Source of the DNA: an uncultured Clostridia bacterium
GTDB taxonomy: Bacteria > Bacillota > Clostridia > Oscillospirales > Acutalibacteraceae
NCBI GenBank assembly: GCA_947589485.1
Contig: CANQBK010000002.1
Span: 1 to 64,000 of the forward strand
Direction: 5' to 3'
DNA: 64,000 bases
Shown here: in pieces, positions 7,558 to 14,896 of the stretch
Numbering within the stretch: position 1 is the first letter of the stretch
Layout of the letters: each line of letters begins with the position of its first letter
Position numbers and translations under genes: made by a program
The notes under the pieces: generated by a model
What the model saw: only the letters and a program-made list of their open reading frames with translations
Told to the model about the DNA's origin: nothing
Database searches by the model: none

Positions 7558-7908
7558 CTATATAAGAAGATACAAAAGCGCAAGCATTAGGCTGTTGTCG
7601 GATTTTTCGTCCATAAGCAGTAAAATAAGACTCAGTATAAGCGTTTTTTCCTTATCCTTAAACAATGCTTCAAAAATACCGCTTTGTTTGTCTTTTCTTG
7701 GTTCTCCGCGAATCGATTGACGAGAGAAACCGCCGCCGTTATTGTTGTTGTTATTATTGCTGTTATTGCTCATCTGCGGCTCTTGCCGTACTTCTTTGGG
7801 CGGCGGTACTCTTGACGGAGGGACGGGAGCGGGTCTTGCCCTGTTTTGCATTTCTCTTGCACGTCTTACAGCCTCCTGCTGCATTTTGAGCATTTCGCTT
7901 TCTGTCAA
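7558..7908 (-). CDS. Small hypothetical protein with poly-Asn tract and hydrophobic C-terminus
   Basis: 116 residues, TTG start with GGGTGAT just upstream. The N-terminal 25 residues form a charged helix (MLKMQQEAVRRAREMQNRA), then a Pro-rich and Asn-rich linker including seven or so consecutive Asn. The C-terminal 30 residues are strongly hydrophobic (ILSLILLLMDEKSDNSLMLALLYLLI) and could be a helical hairpin at the membrane. No enzyme motif is visible. It is the last gene of a three-gene cluster of small proteins with 8019..8381 and 8385..8540. The function is unknown; such clusters occur in spore-forming Clostridia, but a sporulation role here is only a guess. Confidence 0.65.
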   Translation of the reverse strand: MTESEMLKMQQEAVRRAREMQNRARPAPVPPSRVPPPKEVRQEPQMSNNSNNNNNNNGGGFSRQSIRGEPRKDKQSGIFEALFKDKEKTLILSLILLLMDEKSDNSLMLALLYLLI

Positions 7909-8018
7909 AATATCACCCGCTGTTAATTATAAATTTTTGCGCGTCTTTTTCAAAATGTGCCGTGTGGAAAAGGAAAGAGTTGTCGAATCCTCAATTAAAC
8001 GGAAATTATTGTATACTT

Positions 8019-8381
8019 TTACTTAAACAGTTCTATACCGGAGCTTTTAAGAAGAGGAAGCATACGAATCAATCCCAAAAGTCTTATTGCCCCGTCAATT
8101 TTTTTTGCACGTTCATCGTGCATAAACGGTTTTAATGCACGCAAAAGACGAATACTGTCATCATCGCTCCTTGCCGACTGAAGCAGCGGCGCGAGCTTCA
8201 TAACGGTTCCGATCATTTCGGTATTTAAGGAGTCGCCGATGCTGTTTTCTTTAATAGGATCCGGCTGGGCTCTTTGTTCATTTGTATCCGACTGTCCCAG
8301 CAGCCCCGCAAGACCCTTTATTTGTTCCATTGTTTCGGGATTCCCCAGAAGCTCGCTTATTTTTTGGGACAAATCATCCAT
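8019..8381 (-). CDS. Small conserved helical protein (unknown function)
   Basis: 120 residues, starting MDDLSQKISELLGNPETMEQ, with GGGAGAAAAG upstream lying inside the end of the preceding ORF. It is predicted to be nearly all helix: two amphipathic segments (IKGLAGLLGQ; MIGTVMKLAPLLQSA) and a C-terminal RAKKIDGAIRLLGLIRMLPLL. It has no signal peptide and no catalytic motif. The start is four bases past the stop of the 51-aa ORF, so they are translationally linked. The N-terminal pattern resembles a protein I associate with Clostridia only as hypothetical. Confidence 0.7.
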   Translation of the reverse strand: MDDLSQKISELLGNPETMEQIKGLAGLLGQSDTNEQRAQPDPIKENSIGDSLNTEMIGTVMKLAPLLQSARSDDDSIRLLRALKPFMHDERAKKIDGAIRLLGLIRMLPLLKSSGIELFK

Positions 8382-8384
8382 ATA

Positions 8385-8540
8385 CTACTTTTCTCCCATC
8401 AGCTTTTTTATAATTGCCTGTGCTTGCGGTGATTTCAGGATTTTTTCGGTTTGAGCTTTATCCGAAAGAATCTTTTCCACCTGCTTTTGCTGCTCCGGCG
8501 ACAAATTATTGAACATTTTGTCCACACTGTTTTTATCCAT
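8385..8540 (-). CDS. 51-aa conserved-looking protein, first gene of the small-protein cluster
   Basis: This ORF is too short for the supplied track. ATG at 8540 has a strong GGGGGTGA site seven bases upstream. The product reads MDKNSVDKMFNNLSPEQQKQ, continues with a helical, Lys/Gln-rich segment and ends LMGEK; the stop is at 8385-8387. The sequence resembles the N-terminus of its neighbour in size and style (short helices separated by SPEQ or NPET turns). Strong ribosome site, tight spacing and coding-like composition argue that it is real. Confidence 0.7.
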   Translation of the reverse strand: MDKNSVDKMFNNLSPEQQKQVEKILSDKAQTEKILKSPQAQAIIKKLMGEK

Positions 8541-8599
8541 AAGATTCACCCCCTGTAATTATTTATGCCGGCAGATTCAAATATATGTTGGAGGTAAAT

Positions 8600-9094
8600 A
8601 TGAAAATTATTGTTGTTTCTGATTCTCACGGAAACGTTGATGAACTTTCCCGAATTGTATTAATGAACGGTAGTGCCGATATAGTTGTTTTTTGCGGTGA
8701 CGGTTACCGCGATATACAGTCTGTAAGAGGAATGTATCCCGACAAAATGTATGTTGCAGTTAAAGGCAATAATGATTGGTACTGTAACGAACCATATTTG
8801 CAGGAAATAAAAGTGTGCGGAAAGAAAATTATAATTACACACGGTCATACTTACGGAGTCAAGGAAGGTTATTACAGAATAGCAAGTTACGCCCACTCGG
8901 TAAATGCCGATATTGCTCTTTTCGGACATACCCACTCACAATATTTGGATTATGACGGGCGAGTGCTTCTTATGAATCCCGGTTCAATAGGATACAAAGG
9001 TGAACACGGAATTATCGAGATAGAGGACAGCGGCAAAATAACGGCAAAAATTTACCCCGCCAACCAATTCAATCCGCCGATTACCATTCAATAA
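8600..9094 (+). CDS. YfcE/MJ0936-type metallophosphoesterase
   Basis: 164 residues from ATG 8600, with GGAGGT five bases upstream; the track start at 8585 precedes that site. All calcineurin-like metal motifs are present: SDSHGN (DxH), CGDGYRD, GNND, THGHTYG, and FGHTHSQ with NPGS after it. The family hydrolyses phosphodiesters using two metal ions; physiological substrates are usually unknown. It is cytoplasmic and stands alone, divergent from the small-protein cluster. Confidence 0.9.
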   Translation: MKIIVVSDSHGNVDELSRIVLMNGSADIVVFCGDGYRDIQSVRGMYPDKMYVAVKGNNDWYCNEPYLQEIKVCGKKIIITHGHTYGVKEGYYRIASYAHSVNADIALFGHTHSQYLDYDGRVLLMNPGSIGYKGEHGIIEIEDSGKITAKIYPANQFNPPITIQ

Positions 9095-9127
9095 ATAATA
9101 AAATTAAAATTCGCTGTAAACTGTGTC

Positions 9128-9187
9128 ATTATTACACATTATATCATAAGATATACGGGAGATGATATAATGTGTAATAATTTTTTT
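9128..9187 (+). promoter_or_regulatory. Perfect 20-bp hairpin enclosing the start codon of the SOD-like gene
   Basis: ATTATTACACATTATATCAT (9128-9147) is the exact reverse complement of 9162-9181, with a 14-base loop AAGATATACGGGAG. The loop holds the ribosome site GGGAG; the ATG at 9170-9172 is inside the 3' arm. Seven T follow the stem. The structure could therefore be a terminator of the upstream phosphoesterase gene, a translational switch for the SOD-like gene, or both. Confidence 0.75.
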
Positions 9188-9619
9188 ATGCACCCAAATG
9201 CGGTTGCGTGTATAACGGGAGGGGAAGAAGCTCCCGATATTAAGGGCTGTGTACAATTTTTTCAGAGATGCGGAGGAGTTTTGACAGTTGTAAATGTTTC
9301 CGGACTGCCCGAAGAAAACGTATCCGGCTTTTTTGCTTTCCATATTCACGAAGGAAGCGATTGTACGGGTGAAAGATTTGAAAATACAAAGAGCCATTAC
9401 AACCCCGAAAATGTCCCGCATCCGGAACATTCGGGAGATTTGCCGCCTTTGCTTTCCTGTAAAGGAAAGGCATTTATGGCTGTCTTTACTAATCGTTTTT
9501 CGGTAAAGGAAATAATCGGGCGCACGGTCGTAATTCATAGCGGAGCCGATGATTTTGTTACACAGCCGTCAGGCAACGCCAAGGCAAAAATCGCCTGCGG
9601 AGTGATACGTAAAAGTTGA
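9170..9619 (+). CDS. Cu/Zn superoxide dismutase-like protein, cytoplasmic form
   Basis: 149 residues without a signal peptide. The Cu/Zn-SOD ligand set is recognisable: HIHE at 58-61 (two copper His), HYNP at 76 (bridging His), H84, H87 and D90 in PHPEHSGD (zinc), and VIHSGADDF with H123 (fourth copper His). C65 and C143 could form the family disulfide. Bacterial SodC proteins are normally exported, so an intracellular version in an anaerobe is unusual. It may scavenge superoxide, or may have become a metal-binding relative. GGGAG eight bases upstream supports the ATG at 9170, which sits in a long hairpin. Confidence 0.82.
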   Translation: MCNNFFMHPNAVACITGGEEAPDIKGCVQFFQRCGGVLTVVNVSGLPEENVSGFFAFHIHEGSDCTGERFENTKSHYNPENVPHPEHSGDLPPLLSCKGKAFMAVFTNRFSVKEIIGRTVVIHSGADDFVTQPSGNAKAKIACGVIRKS

Positions 9620-9658
9620 CGTAAAATATGAATTAACTGTCGCCTTGAATTTATGTAT

Positions 9659-10459
9659 TTATAAAGGAATACCGTTACGTCCAAAATTTTCGGAAAAATA
9701 AAAGAACGCAAAGTATACAAGAGCCAGTGCCATAAAAATAACACACCATATTATAAATGCCCTTGTGTAAGACCTGATATTAATGTTAACGTTTTTCCCG
9801 AATGAAAAAAATATTGCGGCGGCTATATTAATTATAGGTATAAAAAGAAGAAGCTGGATTAAAAATGCCGAACCGGTCGTTATAGGATTTTGATTTAAAG
9901 ACTTTTCCGTTTTTTCCGTAGATGCAATATCCTCCGAATCGGAAGATACAAGTATTCTTGCGCGTTCCGATGCCTGTCTGTTAAGCTCGTCTATTCTTTT
10001 TTGGTCAAACACCTTTTTAAAAGGAGGCTGACACAACGCTTCTATCTCTGAAGCTGTTTTTTCTCTTCGATAAAGCTCTTCTGCAATTTCGTACATTATA
10101 CCTGACGATTCGGGCAATGTATGCGTATTATCGGGCTTGGGCAATTCGTCGTCACTTCCGACTATCTCCGTGCCGTCCGGTACATTTTCTGCGGTTTCAT
10201 TAATAATCGTTAAAGTGCCGGGGCTTGGTGCCGACGAATCCTCCGTTTTATTTTGTTTGTCGTTTACACTTATTTCTTTGTTTAGAACGTCCGGCTTTTC
10301 TTTTTTGTTTTTATTCACGGTGTGTTTGTTGGTCTTATTCTGCTTTTTTGCTGTCTTTTTTGCTTGTTTGTTTTTCAGAATATCTACCGCCGCCGTTCCG
10401 CAATAGGCGCAAACAGTATGATTTTTGGGAATTTCCCTTTCACAATTTTTACAAAGCAT
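9659..10459 (-). CDS. Zinc-ribbon membrane protein of unknown function
   Basis: 266 residues, start supported by AGGAGG. The first 25 residues carry CKNCEREIPKNHTVCAYCG, a zinc-ribbon motif. A very Lys/Asn-rich, disordered linker of about 100 residues follows, then a helical region (EIAEELYRREKTASEIEALC). Two hydrophobic helices occupy the C-terminal 70 residues (FLIQLLLFIPIINIAAAIFF and FIIWCVIFMALALVYFAFFY). Membrane proteins with an N-terminal zinc ribbon are common in Clostridia and generally uncharacterised. It is a single gene, convergent with the SOD-like gene. Confidence 0.75.
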   Translation of the reverse strand: MLCKNCEREIPKNHTVCAYCGTAAVDILKNKQAKKTAKKQNKTNKHTVNKNKKEKPDVLNKEISVNDKQNKTEDSSAPSPGTLTIINETAENVPDGTEIVGSDDELPKPDNTHTLPESSGIMYEIAEELYRREKTASEIEALCQPPFKKVFDQKRIDELNRQASERARILVSSDSEDIASTEKTEKSLNQNPITTGSAFLIQLLLFIPIINIAAAIFFSFGKNVNINIRSYTRAFIIWCVIFMALALVYFAFFYFSENFGRNGIPL

Positions 10460-10529
10460 AAAAATATCCTCCTACGGAATTTAATCAGCAGAAGGATAAA
10501 CAAATTATTTAAGAAGAATAAAAATAAAA

Positions 10530-11804
10530 TCAATCAAGGCTGTTAATAACAAGACCGGTTATCAGCTTAGGATAAAAATATGTGGATTTTTGCGGCATTT
10601 TTTCTCCCGAAGCTGCAACGTCACGAATTTCGGCAACTCTTGTGGGATTAAGAATAAACGCACATTGCGCCTTTCCGCTGTCCACGGCGGATACAGCCTC
10701 GTCGATCTGTTTTGTGTATGTCAGATTTATTTGTTTTGCCATATTTTCCGAATCTATCCCGAAAATTTTTTCAAGCACCAGAGTATGAAGCACCGTTACA
10801 TCAAGCTGTTGTACAGACTTGCTTTTGTTCGGCAAAAGTTTCGCGATAATATCGTTGTTTTTAAGGACAAGAAGAGTGTAATCGTTTTCGCCCGAGTAAA
10901 AAACAAACGCTTTTCTGCCGGCATCATACATTTCTTTCAGCTTTTGTTCCGCAATATCCATATTCGGCTGATATATGACGTCAAAATATTCCCTGCACCC
11001 GTCAAGCATTTTTTCTTTGTCAAAATCCGGCAAATCACGCACAAGCCTATGTGTCGGCAAAACAACAAGTCCGGGGTGTTCCATATCGACAAGCATCATC
11101 ATTACATAATCTTCACCGCCGTTGCCTATGTTGTTTTCGCGGCAGTAATTGCGGTAATTAAGGGCTGTTTCATACCTATGGTGACCGTCCGCTATATACA
11201 GCTTTTTGTCCTTGAAATCGGAACAAACAGCGTTTATCTGTTCGGTATCGGAAACAATCCATAATCTGTGTGTGACGCCGTCGCCGTCGGTAAATTCAAT
11301 TTCCGGTTTGTTTGAAGATAGTATGTCGAGCCTGTTTGTTATTTTATGTTCGGGATCCGTATAAAGGGAATAAATTTGGCTGAAATTACAGTTTGTTGCT
11401 TTCATAAGATTAAAACGATCCTGCTTTGCCTTTGACAACGTTTCTTCATGCGGCAAAACAATTCCCTTTGAAAATTCCTCCAGTTTGACGCGGACAATAC
11501 AGCCTTTAATTTTTGCGTGTATACCGTTAACGGAAAACTCTTCCTCATATATATACACCGACTCTTTATTGTCCTTTCTCAAAATGTCATTGTCAATCAT
11601 AGCCTCAAGAGTTTTAGCGGCTGTGCCGTAGGGGTCATCTCCCTTTGGAAGCTCCAAGCGTATTATATTGTTCGGATTTTTTTTGATATATTCCTCACGC
11701 TGTTCGTCGTTGACAATATCATACGGAGGGCAAACAAGCTCATCTGTTTTGCCTGCTTTCTCGGTGTTAAATCTGAGCGCCTTAAAAGGTTTTATTTCTG
11801 CCAT
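10530..11804 (-). CDS. DUF1015 family protein
   Basis: 424 residues, full family length. The N-terminus MAEIKPFKALRFNTEKAGKT followed by ELVCPPYDIV is diagnostic of DUF1015. Further motifs are IRLELPKGD, LPHEETLSKAKQDR, YIADGHHRYETALNY and MMMLVDMEHPGLVVLPTHR. The central DGHHRYETAL suggests a catalytic or ligand-binding site, but the reaction is not known to me. From memory the family often lies near serine-biosynthesis genes in Clostridia; here no ser gene is adjacent. Start ATG has AAGGAG upstream and a clear promoter. Confidence 0.92.
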   Translation of the reverse strand: MAEIKPFKALRFNTEKAGKTDELVCPPYDIVNDEQREEYIKKNPNNIIRLELPKGDDPYGTAAKTLEAMIDNDILRKDNKESVYIYEEEFSVNGIHAKIKGCIVRVKLEEFSKGIVLPHEETLSKAKQDRFNLMKATNCNFSQIYSLYTDPEHKITNRLDILSSNKPEIEFTDGDGVTHRLWIVSDTEQINAVCSDFKDKKLYIADGHHRYETALNYRNYCRENNIGNGGEDYVMMMLVDMEHPGLVVLPTHRLVRDLPDFDKEKMLDGCREYFDVIYQPNMDIAEQKLKEMYDAGRKAFVFYSGENDYTLLVLKNNDIIAKLLPNKSKSVQQLDVTVLHTLVLEKIFGIDSENMAKQINLTYTKQIDEAVSAVDSGKAQCAFILNPTRVAEIRDVAASGEKMPQKSTYFYPKLITGLVINSLD

Positions 11805-11840
11805 TTCAAATACTCCTTACGATAAAATATTAATAATATT

Positions 11841-11869
11841 ATTTTACCGTTAAGAACATTAGCTGTCAA
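11841..11869 (-). promoter_or_regulatory. Promoter, TTGACA-17-TAAAAT, for the DUF1015 gene
   Basis: On the minus strand TTGACA (11869-11864) and TAAAAT (11846-11841) have 17-base spacing, about 40 bases before the start codon. Confidence 0.75.
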
Positions 11870-12023
11870 TGTTTTAATGCTATTCTTCTGCTGTAAATAA
11901 ACTATATCACGCGAAGAATAAAAATATTAACGAAAAAAGTGTGCAGTATTTTTCCGGTTTTGACACTTTATTTTTTATGTAAGGATAAAATATGAAAAAG
12001 TTACAAAAAAATTTAAGAATATA

Positions 12024-12052
12024 TTGACAAAATATATAAAATGTGATACATT
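12024..12052 (+). promoter_or_regulatory. Promoter, TTGACA-17-TACATT, for the first permease gene
   Basis: TTGACA at 12024-12029. The -10 may be TACATT (17-base spacing) or the overlapping GATACA (15-base spacing). It opens the 12-21 kb locus. Confidence 0.5.
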
Positions 12053-12114
12053 GTTAAAAGATTGATTAGGATTATTTTTTGGTATTTACATTAATTATTA
12101 AGGAGTGAATTATA

Positions 12115-13605
12115 TTGAGAAAAAATATGAGGCTAATAAAAGAGCTGTTATATAAAAATATAATCAAGGTGGTTTCAATATTTTTGGTATTGATACTCGT
12201 GTGTACCTATATAGGCTTAGTAATTGCAAGATATAATTATCGTAAGAATTATTTCGATATGTTTAACAAACCGGAATTTTCAAACGCTTCTTTTGTCGGT
12301 ATACCGAGTTTTGTAAGAGGAGAGTATTATTCACTTGAAGAACAAGCTCGAACAATGCAGAAAATTCCCAGGAATTATTATTTTGATAAAGCTCGGTACA
12401 GATATTTTAAAGATAATGATATATACAGCGATTTAAAAAAACTGTCGGCGGTTGATAATGTATATTATTACTATACTCTGCCACTTGGAGCTCAAGGTTT
12501 TGTTATGAGTAACGATACATATAAACTGTTGTTTCAGCGTCCACTTTCAAGCGGAAAAAACTTTGAGGATACCGAGCAGACAAGCAAGTATCCCAATGCA
12601 GTGGTTTGCGGTCCGCGCTTTGATGACGTTTCTGTGGGAGATGATATACCGATAACTGCGAAATACCTTCCCATAAGTGAAATTTCTTCGGTTTCATATT
12701 ATCAGGCGTCCGAAAATTTGGAAGATCAGTTAGTATCGAAAGAATATAAAGTTCACGTTATAGGAAAGATTTCATATCCGTACAAAACCTTAGATGAAAT
12801 GCCGGGCTATGAGTCGCAGTTGAATTATGGTCCAGATAATACATGTGACGATGCGATAATTATGTTGGACAATGATTTTACACTTAATTATTTTTCTGAT
12901 ATTTCCGTAAAATCTTATCCCGGTGAATCCATTGTTTCATATAAAAAAGGTGCGTCGGCAAAAGATATGGAGGAATTTAGAGCATATTGTGACAAAATGA
13001 CCTCAGGCTTTATTGATAAATTATATAAAAAATTCGATATAAAGAGGCGTGGAGGCTTGCCCAGAATTTATGTAAACGGTAAGGATGTAGTTGCAAGACC
13101 GTATAATAATTCTGTTTCGGAATCGTATGACTATGCCATTAATAATTTGAACAGTGAAACAAAAACAAGATTACTGCCCGTTGCGTTGGTTATTGGTGTC
13201 ATCGGTATTATAGCATCATGTTTTGCGGCGGTGCTTATGGTAAGAAAAAAGCGGAAAGATATTTGTATATATTATTTCTGCGGGTGTACGAAAAGTAAAG
13301 TATATCTGTTGTATTTATCTATAACGGCGGCATCGGTGCTTGCGGTAGGTATATTGTCATCTGTCTTTATGTATGTTTACAATAATATTTCGTTCTTTTT
13401 GAACCCGAATGAAGATGATGTAATATTGAGTTCGATATTTCATGTAAATTTCAATAAGGCTTTTGTTGATTTCCAATCAAACTGTTACATTGCGGTGTGG
13501 CTTTATTTGCTCGTTGTTTTTGTAATATTGTCGGTTTTGATTTACTTTTTGACCGCAAAAAGAAAATATATGTTAATTGATTTTTATAATAAGTTAAAAA
13601 TATAG
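12115..13605 (+). CDS. FtsX/MacB-like ABC permease, type A copy 1
   Basis: 496 residues with TTG start, AAGGAG nine bases upstream. One N-terminal membrane helix (VVSIFLVLILVCTYIGLVIA) is followed by an extracellular domain of about 320 residues and three C-terminal helices. This is the topology of a single MacB/FtsX-type permease. The outer domain contains TSKYPNAVVCG and KVHVIGKI, shared with all large permeases here. The cytoplasmic loop CIYYFCGCTKSKVYLLYL corresponds to the coupling segment of FtsX proteins. It is near-identical to 17852..19366 in its membrane parts but differs in patches of the outer domain. It probably works with the ATPase at 20278. Export, immunity or sensing are all possible. 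Confidence 0.75.
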   Translation: MRKNMRLIKELLYKNIIKVVSIFLVLILVCTYIGLVIARYNYRKNYFDMFNKPEFSNASFVGIPSFVRGEYYSLEEQARTMQKIPRNYYFDKARYRYFKDNDIYSDLKKLSAVDNVYYYYTLPLGAQGFVMSNDTYKLLFQRPLSSGKNFEDTEQTSKYPNAVVCGPRFDDVSVGDDIPITAKYLPISEISSVSYYQASENLEDQLVSKEYKVHVIGKISYPYKTLDEMPGYESQLNYGPDNTCDDAIIMLDNDFTLNYFSDISVKSYPGESIVSYKKGASAKDMEEFRAYCDKMTSGFIDKLYKKFDIKRRGGLPRIYVNGKDVVARPYNNSVSESYDYAINNLNSETKTRLLPVALVIGVIGIIASCFAAVLMVRKKRKDICIYYFCGCTKSKVYLLYLSITAASVLAVGILSSVFMYVYNNISFFLNPNEDDVILSSIFHVNFNKAFVDFQSNCYIAVWLYLLVVFVILSVLIYFLTAKRKYMLIDFYNKLKI

Positions 13606-13665
13606 TAAGCTAATGTGAGATTATTTGTATAATAAGAATTTATTGTTTTGTTTTGCGAAAAAATA

Positions 13666-13703
13666 TTGACAAAAAATGTAAAATACAGTATACTTTAAGT
13701 ATA
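13666..13703 (+). promoter_or_regulatory. Promoter with palindromic operator, secreted gene 1
   Basis: TTGACA (13666-13671), 17 bases, TATACT (13689-13694). The -10 is the first half of the 15-base inverted repeat TATACTTTAAGTATA (13689-13703). The same module precedes the second secreted gene. Confidence 0.75.
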
Positions 13704-13726
13704 AAATATTTAAGGAGGTTTTCTAT

Positions 13727-14194
13727 ATGAAAAAGTCGGTTTTAGGTAAAGTTTTGGCGTCTGTATTGATTACGGCAACAGTGGGGGTATTTTCCGCTGC
13801 TGCTGTAAATGCTGTTACTTATGATTACGGAACCATTAACGTTAATTACGGTCAAAATTATAGTTATTTAGAAAATAACGATGAGTTAAGATGTTATTTT
13901 GAAACAAAAACAAGTGATCACGGAAATCGCTCAGGTACGCATTACTACACAAATTCTAAAAATGGATTGGTAAGGGGTGCAGCGTATTCTTATATGACTT
14001 ATATTGATTATGAAGGTAAATCACGTACTCCGGACTATAACGGAAAGCGTAGCGGAATTGGTTGGGTAAAATCTGCTTGGGTTGAACCCGAATCTTCCGT
14101 TTGCAAAACTGTTAAAAAAGTTGTTCACTATGGTGAAAAGTATGATGATACATACGGTGATACATACACAATTGATAAATTTACTACAATTTAA
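13727..14194 (+). CDS. Secreted 155-aa protein, bacteriocin-like candidate, copy 1
   Basis: The N-terminus MKKSVLGKVLASVLITATVG with FSAAAVNA is a standard Sec signal peptide, cleaved near residue 29. The mature part (about 126 residues) is rich in Tyr, Gly, Thr, Asn and Lys, consistent with a small beta-sheet protein. It contains HYYTNSKNGLVRGAA and SGIGWVKSAWVE. Size, export signal, aromatic-rich composition, the WVKSAW motif and neighbouring FtsX-like permeases plus ATPase recall the lactococcin 972 group. No sequence search was possible, so this is a hypothesis. It has its own promoter and an AAGGAGG ribosome site. About 92 of 126 mature residues match copy 2 by eye. Confidence 0.7.
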   Translation: MKKSVLGKVLASVLITATVGVFSAAAVNAVTYDYGTINVNYGQNYSYLENNDELRCYFETKTSDHGNRSGTHYYTNSKNGLVRGAAYSYMTYIDYEGKSRTPDYNGKRSGIGWVKSAWVEPESSVCKTVKKVVHYGEKYDDTYGDTYTIDKFTTI

Positions 14195-14311
14195 AAAATG
14201 TGTTCGGATTAATAGAATAATCGTAAATATTATGTGATGTGTTATCTTTTTGTAAGTTGGAATTGTTAAGAAGTGGGGTTTATAATAAATATAAAAAAAC
14301 ATAAAAAATTC

Positions 14312-14349
14312 TTGACAAAAAATGTAAGAAATGATATACTTTAAGTATA
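14312..14349 (+). promoter_or_regulatory. Promoter with palindromic operator, secreted gene 2
   Basis: TTGACA (14312-14317), 17 bases, TATACT (14335-14340), with the same TATACTTTAAGTATA palindrome at 14335-14349 and the same TTAAGGAGG leader. Confidence 0.75.
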
Positions 14350-14373
14350 AAATATTTAAGGAGGTTTTTTTAT

Positions 14374-14841
14374 ATGAAAAAATCAGTTTTGGGCAAGGTA
14401 GTAGCATCTGTGTTGATTACGGCAACAGTGGGAGTGTTTTCCGCTGCGGCAGTAAATGCCGGTACTTATTGTTACGGAAAAGTTAATGTTAATTACGACC
14501 AAAATTATGATTATCATTATAATAACAATGAGTTTCAATGTTACTATGAAACAAAAACAACCAGTCACGGACAACGCTCGGGTACACATTACTACACGAA
14601 TTCTAAAGATGGCTTGGTAAGAGGCGCAGCATATTCTTATATAACTTATATTGATAATAAAGGTCAAACACGGACGCCGGACTATAACGGAAAGTGCAGC
14701 GGAACCGGCTGGGTAGAATCCGATTGGGTTGAACTTACTCCTTCCGTTTGCAAAGAGGTTACGAAGGTAGTTCACTATGGTGAAAAATATGAGGATATAT
14801 ACGGTGATACATACACAATTGATAAATTTGTCACATATTAA
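14374..14841 (+). CDS. Secreted 155-aa protein, bacteriocin-like candidate, copy 2
   Basis: Tandem paralogue of 13727..14194 with identical length. The signal peptide differs at one residue in 29, while the mature part has about 34 substitutions, concentrated in its first 40 residues and around GWVESDWVELTPSVC. The conserved core SGTHYYTNSK, VRGAAYSY and the C-terminal VVHYGEKY with YGDTYTIDKF are retained. Copy 2 has extra cysteines (TYCYG, FQCYY, GKCSG) that copy 1 lacks, so disulfide pattern may differ. The promoter is duplicated too. Divergence of the mature domain against a fixed signal peptide is what one expects of toxins or recognition proteins, but function is unproven. Confidence 0.7.
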   Translation: MKKSVLGKVVASVLITATVGVFSAAAVNAGTYCYGKVNVNYDQNYDYHYNNNEFQCYYETKTTSHGQRSGTHYYTNSKDGLVRGAAYSYITYIDNKGQTRTPDYNGKCSGTGWVESDWVELTPSVCKEVTKVVHYGEKYEDIYGDTYTIDKFVTY

Positions 14842-14896
14842 TTACACAGTGAAATCATTTTGACGTGTAAATTTAAGTTAATGTGAGGAATAGGTT

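Noticed and set aside
7665-8026. Leu/Cys-rich plus-strand ORFs opposite the poly-Asn protein
   Set aside because: Poly-Leu and poly-Cys arise from reading the Asn codon tract in reverse; the minus-strand genes have ribosome sites.
11991-12026. 11-codon ORF MKKLQKNLRIY before the first permease
   Set aside because: Too short to judge; it ends inside the -35 element of the permease promoter, so it is probably chance.
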